DNA of 18,708 bases, taken from CAZLGO01 sp964559295 (GTDB lineage Archaea > Methanobacteriota > Methanobacteria > Methanobacteriales > Methanobacteriaceae). Positions within the stretch are counted from its first letter, which is position 1; the number at the start of each line of letters is the position of its first letter. The notes under the pieces were generated by a model. It made no database searches, was not told the origin of the DNA, and saw only the letters and a program-made list of their open reading frames with translations. Of this stretch, positions 12,790 through 18,708 are shown piece by piece. Made by a program: the position numbers and the translations under genes. The stretch lies in assembly GCA_964559295.1 (NCBI GenBank), contig CAZLGO010000032.1, positions 1-18,708 on the forward strand, in the 5' to 3' direction.

Positions 12790-14994
12790 CTAGTGGTAAT
12801 GTACCAGTTCCACATCACTTTTGGGTTTTACCTTATTCATCGCTTCTTTGAAATATTTCATTTTTACATTCTCGGCCTTTATGTTGTCTCTGAGTGTTAA
12901 CATGACTGCTTCACGACACACCGCCTCGATATCTGCACCAACATATCCCCCTGTATCCTTGGCAAGGCGTTTAAGATCCACGTCATCTGCAAGAGGCATG
13001 TTCCTGGTGTGAACCTTAAATATCTGGTATCGTGCCTCTTCGTCTGGAGCATCTACCTTTATATGCCTGTCAAATCTACCGGGTCGAAGAAGTGCTGGAT
13101 CTATTATATCCACTCTGTTTGTAGCCGCAATAACCGCAACATCCTGCAGTTCTTCCATACCATCTATTTCTGTTAGAAGCTGATTTACCACTCTCTGGGT
13201 AACACCTGAATCTGTGCTTCCTCCACTTCTTGTGGATGCTATGGAGTCTATCTCATCAAAAAATATTACTGTTGGCGCAGTTTGCCTTGCTTTTCTGAAA
13301 ATCTCGCGCACACCCTTTTCAGACTCGCCTACCCATTTTGACAGGAGTTCAGGGCCTTTAACCGCGATGAAATTCGATTCACTTTCACTTGCAACCGCCT
13401 TAGCAAGAAGGGTTTTACCTGTTCCTGGCGGTCCATAAATTAAAACCCCTTTAGGAGGTCTTATTCCAAATTTATCGAATGTTTCTGGATATTTCAGTGG
13501 CCACTCCACGGCTTCTTTTAGTTCCTGTTTTGCATTTTCTAAACCACCTATGTCGTCCCAACTGACATTTGGAACCTGTACAAGTACTTCTCGGAGGGCG
13601 GATGGTTGAATTTCCTTAAGTGCTTCCTTAAAGTCTGCTTTTTTAACTATCATCTTTTTGAGGGTTTTCTTTGGTATTTCTTCATCCGCCTTTATATCGG
13701 GAAGCACTCGCCTTAAAACCCTCATTGCAGCTTCTTTACATAAAGATTCAAGATCTGCACCTACAAATCCATGTGTAACTTCAGCAAGTTCATCTAAATC
13801 TACTTTCTCATCGAGAGGCATTCCCCTTGTGTGTATCTGCAATATTTCTTTCCTCTCATCCTTATCAGGCACACCTATTTCAATTTCTCTGTCGAATCTG
13901 CCAGGTCTTCTTATGGCTGGATCAAGTGCATCTGGCCTATTGGTGGCTCCTATAACCACGACTTGTCCTCTGGTTTTAAGACCGTCCATAAGGGTTAGAA
14001 GCTGTGCAACGATTCTTCGCTCTACCTCTCCTGTAACTTCCTCTCTTTTTGGTGCAATAGCATCTATTTCGTCTATGAATATGATGGATGGCGCATTTTC
14101 CTCAGCTTCTTCAAATATCTCTCGAAGTCTCTCCTCAGATCCACCCACATACTTACTCATAATTTCAGGACCGTTTATGGCGATAAAATGGGCGTCGCTC
14201 TCATTTGCAACCGCCTTGGCAAGAAGGGTTTTTCCTGTCCCTGGTGGTCCATGCATCAATACGCCTTTTGGGGGTGAAATACCCAGTCTTTCAAAAAGTT
14301 CAGGTCTTTTAAGTGGGATTTCTATCATCTCCCTTACTTTCTTGACCTCCTCTTTAAGACCCCCTATATCCTCGTAGGTTACATCCACAATGGATTTAAC
14401 TCCTTCAAGCTTTGAAACATCTACAGGAACTGTTTGAAGTTCGATGTCTGTCATTTGAGTAATCATAACCACTCCTGCAGGTTTTGTTGAGACTACTGCA
14501 AGTTTCAATTCGCCCATAGGTGCAAAATCCATTCTCATCTCTTTGAAGAACTCATCGAAAAGCCCACCTCTCATTGGCAGCTGCGTTAAGCCAGCGAGGA
14601 TTATATCTCCTTTACTCAAAACCCTTCCTAAAAATGCAGCCTTTACATCTCCTCTTATCATTATTTGCTGATCAACCGGAGCTAAAACCACCTTTTGGGC
14701 CTCTTTTACATTTGCAACTCTTACTGTAACTTCATCTCCAATGGAAGTCCCGGCATTTTTCCTTATGTATCCGTCAATCCTTATTATTCCCAAACCTATG
14801 TCAGATTGGGATGATGCAACGGTTGCTGCGGTTAATTTCCTGCCCTCTATTTCTATCACGTCTCCGTCCTTCAAACCAAGTTTTTCCATGGACGCAGGAT
14901 CGATTCTTGCAATTGATCTGCCAACATCAGACTGTGAAAATGCTTCTGCAACCTTTAATTTCATTTCATTTAATTTCATTTCATTATTATCCAT
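12790..14994 (-). CDS. cdc48: Cdc48/VCP-like AAA+ ATPase (VAT type)
   Basis: Hexameric unfoldase that pulls proteins from complexes and can feed the archaeal proteasome. At 734 residues it is full length. Order: double-psi beta-barrel N-domain (about 11-105) and its partner barrel (106-190); D1 with Walker A GPPGTGKT 249-256, Walker B IIFIDE 304-309 and RRPGRFDR 362-369; D2 with Walker A 521-528, Walker B VIFFDE 576-581 and LRPGRFDR 636-643. Both ATPase sites look intact. The D1-D2 pore loops KYVGG (281-285) and KWVGE (553-557) are present; the aromatic residues suggest pulling activity in both rings. Start ATG has GAGGTG five bases upstream. Residues 4-13 are a duplicated NEMKL, encoded by a perfect 15-base tandem repeat. 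The protein ends VHYH, with a Tyr in the penultimate place. Confidence 0.98.
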   Translation of the reverse strand: MDNNEMKLNEMKLKVAEAFSQSDVGRSIARIDPASMEKLGLKDGDVIEIEGRKLTAATVASSQSDIGLGIIRIDGYIRKNAGTSIGDEVTVRVANVKEAQKVVLAPVDQQIMIRGDVKAAFLGRVLSKGDIILAGLTQLPMRGGLFDEFFKEMRMDFAPMGELKLAVVSTKPAGVVMITQMTDIELQTVPVDVSKLEGVKSIVDVTYEDIGGLKEEVKKVREMIEIPLKRPELFERLGISPPKGVLMHGPPGTGKTLLAKAVANESDAHFIAINGPEIMSKYVGGSEERLREIFEEAEENAPSIIFIDEIDAIAPKREEVTGEVERRIVAQLLTLMDGLKTRGQVVVIGATNRPDALDPAIRRPGRFDREIEIGVPDKDERKEILQIHTRGMPLDEKVDLDELAEVTHGFVGADLESLCKEAAMRVLRRVLPDIKADEEIPKKTLKKMIVKKADFKEALKEIQPSALREVLVQVPNVSWDDIGGLENAKQELKEAVEWPLKYPETFDKFGIRPPKGVLIYGPPGTGKTLLAKAVASESESNFIAVKGPELLSKWVGESEKGVREIFRKARQTAPTVIFFDEIDSIASTRSGGSTDSGVTQRVVNQLLTEIDGMEELQDVAVIAATNRVDIIDPALLRPGRFDRHIKVDAPDEEARYQIFKVHTRNMPLADDVDLKRLAKDTGGYVGADIEAVCREAVMLTLRDNIKAENVKMKYFKEAMNKVKPKSDVELVHYH
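14954..14983. repeat. Two-copy 15-base tandem repeat in the cdc48 start
   Basis: TTTAATTTCATTTCA occurs twice without a mismatch, in frame, encoding NEMKL twice at residues 4-13. The length of a whole number of codons keeps the gene open, and one copy fewer would still give a normal N-terminus. Confidence 0.95.
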
Positions 14995-15113
14995 AGAAAC
15001 ACCTCATTTACAGTTTTTAACTTCTTTATATTTGTTAAATAGCCTAAAAATAAATTTTAATATAAATAATTTTTTAGTTAATTTATGTTATTATAATACC
15101 TTGTAAATTGTGG

Positions 15114-15128
15114 TATATAAAGCTTTCG
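15114..15128 (-). promoter_or_regulatory. Strong BRE/TATA promoter of cdc48 with a long leader
   Basis: Minus-strand CGAAAGC followed by TTTATATA is a near-ideal BRE/TATA pair. It lies 120 bases before the ATG, so the transcript would carry a leader of about 95 bases, long for an archaeon. ATACC and GGTAT, 11 bases apart just downstream (15096-15116), form an inverted repeat that could be an operator. Other weaker TATA-like stretches exist nearer the gene. Confidence 0.6.
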
Positions 15129-15228
15129 GTTTATAGTATTACCTTTGACACGATCAAAAGGAAAAATAAAAATTTTAACAGCTTATTCATTTGATTTATT
15201 CAGAATATCGCTACTTTAGATGAATTAT

Positions 15229-16533
15229 TTATCTTATGAATGCTCCAAATCCTTTTAGGAGATTTTCAACATCATAGCGGGTATCTGGGTTTATGACAGT
15301 GTATCGTATAGTAATACTCTTTTTCCCAGAAGGTATTTGGCTACCCTTATATACATCAACCACAGATGCATCCACAACATCCTTTAAACTCTTTATTGTA
15401 TTTGAGATGGTTTCTGGATTACAATTTTCTGAAAAGATGGCTGAAACGTCGTAGGTTTTCTTTGGATAGTTTTTGATTTTCCAGTCCAAAAATTTATCAT
15501 CGCTTAAGATCTCCACGTTGGATAATTTCAATGTAATTTTCTTTTTATTCTTACTTAAAGTTACAAGATCGGGTGATAGATCCTCTAAAATTCCAACATG
15601 GATTTTCCCAGAGTATATATGCCTCAAACCAACTTCTTCACCAACAGACTCCTTAAGAATCCTGATTTCCTCTGTTAATGCGGATATGGCCTTATCAGAT
15701 CTCCCAAGAGCTGCTTCAAGGTCATCCAAATGTTTTGCAGCAGAACTCATAGCACGAACAAATCCTTCCTCATCTCTGTTTGAGATCATATTTTTTAAAT
15801 TTTCGCATGCGGAAAGGAACGTTTCATGGGTTTTTCCGATGTATCTATTTTGTGTTTGTATCGAATAACACAAATAAGGATTTTGAGCAACGATCCTTGC
15901 TATCATGTCGATCATAAGCCCATAAATCGGACTTGCAAATCTTCTGGATTCCTTGATATCAACTTGAAGTTTTTCTATAGCTTCTGCAATGCTTATATAG
16001 GCAAAGTGAGTAAGTCCTTGAACAACACTCATCATCTGATCATGGATTTCAGGACTCGTCACTAAGATCCGGACATTTTCTTTTTCAAGAAATTCGTATA
16101 CTCTTTTGTACCATTTGCCCTTCTCAAGGGGAGTCAACACAACAACCTGTCCATCCAGTGTTCTAATTCTCGGACCAAAAATAGGATGAGTTGGTAAAAC
16201 TTCAACACCAGAAGGAACACACTCATACATAACTTTTGTGGGTTCCTCTTTTATAGAGGTAACATCTACGAGAAGAGAACCTTCCCTCATGTGGGGTGCA
16301 ATCTCTCTTATGACAGAAGACGTTACATCTATTGGAACCGAAACTACAACAACATCAGACTCTGCTGCTGCTTGAGTGTTGTTACTGATGTATTGGACAC
16401 CTAATTTTTTTGATACCTTTTTTCCTCTTATTTTATCTCTTCCAGTTACAATAACATCAAATTCCCTATTTTTCAAAAATTCAGCTATCCACCTACCCAA
16501 TCCCCTTGTTCCACCAATTATAGCGATTTTCAT
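15229..16533 (-). CDS. tyrA: Prephenate dehydrogenase, archaeal long form with an FDX-ACB-like C-terminus
   Basis: Oxidatively decarboxylates prephenate to 4-hydroxyphenylpyruvate for tyrosine synthesis. Residues 1-165 form the Rossmann part: IIGGTRGLGRW (5-15), VSVPID (64-69), DVTSIKE (90-96), THPIFGP (115-121, His116). Residues 166-295 form the helical dimer domain with LTHF at 174-177 (His176). The 434-residue length fits archaeal long TyrA proteins, not the ~290 of simple enzymes. The C-terminal ~125 residues do not look like ACT; YDVSAIF...VVDVYKGSQIPSGKKSITIR (361-410) resembles the FDX-ACB end of phenylalanyl-tRNA synthetase beta. A tyrosine-sensing role is inferred. Start ATG has GAGGAT upstream; it lies 24 bases after the stop of the small conserved gene, in one probable operon. 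Confidence 0.93.
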   Translation of the reverse strand: MKIAIIGGTRGLGRWIAEFLKNREFDVIVTGRDKIRGKKVSKKLGVQYISNNTQAAAESDVVVVSVPIDVTSSVIREIAPHMREGSLLVDVTSIKEEPTKVMYECVPSGVEVLPTHPIFGPRIRTLDGQVVVLTPLEKGKWYKRVYEFLEKENVRILVTSPEIHDQMMSVVQGLTHFAYISIAEAIEKLQVDIKESRRFASPIYGLMIDMIARIVAQNPYLCYSIQTQNRYIGKTHETFLSACENLKNMISNRDEEGFVRAMSSAAKHLDDLEAALGRSDKAISALTEEIRILKESVGEEVGLRHIYSGKIHVGILEDLSPDLVTLSKNKKKITLKLSNVEILSDDKFLDWKIKNYPKKTYDVSAIFSENCNPETISNTIKSLKDVVDASVVDVYKGSQIPSGKKSITIRYTVINPDTRYDVENLLKGFGAFIR

Positions 16534-16557
16534 ATAATCCTCTGAAAAAATCAGGAT

Positions 16558-16878
16558 TTAGATCTCAACAGGCTTAATTGGTTTTCTCTTACTTGTATCT
16601 ACCATCTTTTCTAATGCATCTAAAACATCTTTTAATTTTTCGTTTTCCATAATTTCTCTGAATCTCTCAAGCTCTGAATTTGTCCTTAAATATAGGCCCC
16701 TTCTTTTTGTTGGGTTTCCCCTTTCATCCGTTGGATTTATTTCGACCATTATGGTTTCTTGGCCCCCAGTTGCCGGAGTTTTCACCAAAAATACTCCATT
16801 TATAGATGTTGGTACCTTTTGCCATGGTACTGCGTCTTTTAAAGCTTCTCTTATCTTTTTTTCTAAGTTTTCCTTCAT
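16558..16878 (-). CDS. Small conserved archaeal protein of unknown function
   Basis: I do not recognise a named family. The 106-residue product reads as a helix (1-18), then a compact beta-rich core VPTSINGVFLVKTPATGG, TIMVEINPTDERGNPTKRRGLYLR (about 23-66), then an amphipathic helix pair LERFREIMENEKLKDVLDALEKMV and a basic tail. Similar strings (GxPxKRRGLyLR with SINGVFLVKTP) seem familiar from hypothetical proteins of methanogens, a recollection rather than a search. The frame extends to 16905, but the ATG at 16878 has AGGTG seven bases upstream and is the likely start. It is followed by tyrA after 24 bases and preceded by the Rad50-like gene after 126. Confidence 0.8.
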   Translation of the reverse strand: MKENLEKKIREALKDAVPWQKVPTSINGVFLVKTPATGGQETIMVEINPTDERGNPTKRRGLYLRTNSELERFREIMENEKLKDVLDALEKMVDTSKRKPIKPVEI

Positions 16879-16934
16879 ATAATCACACCTGTATTTTAAC
16901 ATCACCAGGATGTATTATTTGATATGCGTTGATA

Positions 16935-16942
16935 ATTTTTAT
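16935..16942 (-). promoter_or_regulatory. Possible TATA box of the small-gene/tyrA operon
   Basis: Minus-strand ATAAAAAT, preceded by AAAAAGG as a possible BRE, lies about 60 bases before the ATG at 16878. A leader of about 35 bases would hold the AGGTG site. Confidence 0.4.
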
Positions 16943-16984
16943 CCTTTTTGGTACCTCTGGTTAAAATGCTTTGATGCGGATCTT

Positions 16985-16991
16985 AAAAAAA
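16985..16991 (-). terminator. T7 run after the Rad50-like gene
   Basis: Seven T on the minus strand 14 bases past the stop codon, without a hairpin, fitting an archaeal terminator. It separates the Rad50-like gene from the promoter of the next operon. Confidence 0.45.
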
Positions 16992-17004
16992 TATCAATCC
17001 AATT

Positions 17005-18708
17005 TTAGGCTGATATACAGGAATCTCCATCAATTTTTTCTATCTTGAATATATGATCAGCAAAGCTTTCAAGCTCTTTTTCATGGGAAACAATGATGAT
17101 TTGAGGGCATTCCAATTCATCTAAAATTTCTCTGAGTTTAAATAATTGTTCTTTGCTAAATCCATCGGTCGGTTCATCCAGTATCAGGAGATTGGATCGT
17201 ATTCCTGTAGAAACTTTCTGAACAACGTTGTTTAGAGCAAGCCTGTAGGCTAATGCCACACTTGTCTTTTCACCGCCACTAAGGTATTCGATGTTCTGTT
17301 CATAACCATCTTGCTCAACGATTGGAGTAAAATCTTCATTTATCGTGGCACTTTTTTCTGGATCTTCAACCAACAAATTGAACCATTTTTCGAAGTGTTC
17401 GCAGAACTCCTGATTGATACTTAGCATGACATGATTTTCAATATTTTCTAAAGCAGGAATAAAGAAATCCTTCAGCCAAATATGATACTCCTTTAGATTT
17501 TCACCCTGAGCTTTGAATCTTTCTTTTTTCCTGATCTTTTGAATTAAGCTTTTAATATCCATTTCTAATAGATCAATTGTGGTTCTCTTTGAAGATATCT
17601 GATCCTTAATCATTCTAAGTTTCTTTTCTTTTTTGTTTTTTTTGCTCTCAAGCTTAGCAATTTCTTTTGAAATCTCTCCAAAATTTTCGACCTTTTTTTC
17701 CAATTTATTAAGTTTTTTAGTATCTTTTTCAACAATTTTTGATATTTTTTTGATTCTGGCATTTTCTTTCTCTATTTTTTTATTTTTATCCTCAAATTGC
17801 TTCATTAAAGTGCTAAGTTCATCCCTCGTGGTATTATATTGTCTTAATTTTTCCTGAAGATCCTCTATCTCATTTATTTTTTCTTCACATTCTTCAATTT
17901 TCCTTGAGAATATCTTTATTTCTTCTATTTGGGGCCTGATTTTTTCTTCAAGGTTTTTCGGATCTACAGGCCTATCACAAGTTGGACATACTTTATTTTT
18001 TAGTATTGACTCATAATCATTGATTTTTGATTCCGCAGCTGCTTTATTTTCTCTTAGATATTTTTCAACTCTTCTGATCTTTTTTAATTCTACCTTCAGA
18101 TCTTCTTCAGTTTTCGATGTAGGTCTTTTTACTTTTCTAAGTTCATCGATTCGTTGCTCTTTATCGCTGGTCTCTTTTGTTAATTCATTTATTTCATTTT
18201 CGATGCGTTTTATTTCACCTTTATTTTCTTTGATTTGTTTTTTAAGAAGGGGAATTTGAACTTTTGATCTACTCAGTTCATTTTTTATCTCTTGGAATTG
18301 TTCAATTTCTTTTTTAAGTTTTTTATATTCCTTTTCAACCCTTTTATCATCCTCAAGAAGCTTTTCTAATGATTTTCTGTTTTTTAAAACCATTCTTTGT
18401 TTTGATTTCAGTTCTTCTTTATCTGAGCTAAGATCAGATGCTTTAGATGTGAGTTCTATTGATTTTTTATCGATGTATCTTGCTAAGTTTGATGCATTTT
18501 TTGCGGCAATTTTATAATCCTCAATCCTGAGAGCTTTTCTTAAAGTCTGAAGTCTTGAATCATGAGGCATCTGGAGTATTGTTTTCATCTCCTCTTGCGG
18601 AGTAAAAATTGCATAACGATAAATCACACTTTTAGCTCTCGCACTTGCAGGTTCATTGAAGTTCAGGATTTTGAGGATTTTCTCTTTTATTTCAGTGGGC
18701 GATAGATG
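17005..18708 (-). CDS. rad50: Rad50-like SMC-family ATPase, 5' end outside the window
   Basis: DNA double-strand-break repair ATPase that works with Mre11. Reading is open to the window edge, so the N-terminal Walker A lies outside; a GTG at 18627 is not the true start because 27 more residues upstream fit the family. Seen, numbered from that GTG: Q-loop region FTPQEEM (8-14), first coiled-coil arm (about 40-205), zinc hook CPTC (Cys214, Cys217), second arm (about 225-375), signature YLSGGEKTS (448-456), Walker B LLILDEPTDGF (480-490) and H-loop IIVSHE (511-516). The arms are about 150-170 residues each, so the full protein would be near 680 residues against about 880 for Pyrococcus Rad50. 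A Rad50-like SbcC-type relative is therefore possible. No Mre11 gene lies downstream. Confidence 0.88.
   Translation of the reverse strand, partial: HLSPTEIKEKILKILNFNEPASARAKSVIYRYAIFTPQEEMKTILQMPHDSRLQTLRKALRIEDYKIAAKNASNLARYIDKKSIELTSKASDLSSDKEELKSKQRMVLKNRKSLEKLLEDDKRVEKEYKKLKKEIEQFQEIKNELSRSKVQIPLLKKQIKENKGEIKRIENEINELTKETSDKEQRIDELRKVKRPTSKTEEDLKVELKKIRRVEKYLRENKAAAESKINDYESILKNKVCPTCDRPVDPKNLEEKIRPQIEEIKIFSRKIEECEEKINEIEDLQEKLRQYNTTRDELSTLMKQFEDKNKKIEKENARIKKISKIVEKDTKKLNKLEKKVENFGEISKEIAKLESKKNKKEKKLRMIKDQISSKRTTIDLLEMDIKSLIQKIRKKERFKAQGENLKEYHIWLKDFFIPALENIENHVMLSINQEFCEHFEKWFNLLVEDPEKSATINEDFTPIVEQDGYEQNIEYLSGGEKTSVALAYRLALNNVVQKVSTGIRSNLLILDEPTDGFSKEQLFKLREILDELECPQIIIVSHEKELESFADHIFKIEKIDGDSCISA

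Noticed and set aside
13658..14377. Plus-strand open frame of 239 codons opposite cdc48
   Set aside because: It is the antisense shadow of the D1 and linker coding region; the product is Ser/Leu-rich without a recognisable domain and has no ribosome binding site.

Overview
The window is a stretch of low-GC euryarchaeal chromosome of housekeeping type. The archaeal assignment rests on RadB, a fructose-1,6-bisphosphate aldolase/phosphatase, a two-AAA-domain Cdc48 with an N-domain, a methanogen-type malate dehydrogenase, a CDP-alcohol phosphotransferase of the archaetidylinositol-phosphate type, an archaeal S-adenosylhomocysteinase, ThiN, several archaea-restricted DUF families (DUF357, DUF483, DUF434/DUF5616), GGTGA-type ribosome binding sites and BRE/TATA promoters. 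The gene set would suit a methanogen or a related anaerobic methane or alkane oxidiser, but no gene here fixes the lineage. A run of 10 N inside the first gene shows that this is a scaffolded draft assembly, probably a metagenome bin.

Layout. Positions 1-3842 (minus strand): a YrdC/Sua5 threonylcarbamoyl-AMP synthase, then radB and mdh joined by a 4-base stop/start overlap, then a PLP aminotransferase containing the N gap. The spacers are rich in short inverted repeats built on GTTGATCAAC half-sites. Positions 3885-4727 (plus): archaetidylinositol-phosphate-type synthase and a DUF357 protein. Positions 4762-5151 (minus): a half-length TauE/SafE permease. Positions 5310-7198 (plus): a DUF47/PhoU-like protein, a cysteine-bearing DUF483-like protein and a DUF434/DUF5616 protein whose C-terminal half looks like a NYN/PIN nuclease. 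Positions 7213-10498 (minus): fbp, a two-SIS-domain sugar-phosphate isomerase/deaminase, and a ThiN-HIT fusion that overlaps the SIS gene by 4 bases. Positions 10593-10925 (minus): a decayed ABC ATPase with three frameshifts and no C-terminal half. Positions 11090-15000 (minus): ahcY, a 446-base AT-rich spacer with a strong terminator, and cdc48. Positions 15229-18708 (minus): tyrA with an unusual C-terminal domain, a small conserved protein, and a Rad50-like ATPase cut by the window edge.

How the genes fit together. Most are central functions: genome maintenance (RadB, Rad50-like), protein quality control (Cdc48), tRNA modification (Sua5), methyl-cycle recovery (AhcY), gluconeogenesis and amino-sugar metabolism (Fbp, SIS), and amino-acid and C4 metabolism (TyrA, Mdh, aminotransferase). 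The strongest candidate for something new is the ThiN-HIT fusion. A thiamine-phosphate synthase domain carrying its expected Arg and His is joined to a complete HIT nucleotide hydrolase/transferase domain. I propose that the HIT half releases thiazole phosphate from the ADP-thiazole made by Thi4, a step with no well-established enzyme in archaea. Second are the TyrA C-terminus, which resembles the FDX-ACB region of phenylalanyl-tRNA synthetase beta, and the DUF483/NYN-like gene pair. No CRISPR array, tRNA, rRNA, insertion sequence or defence island is visible.
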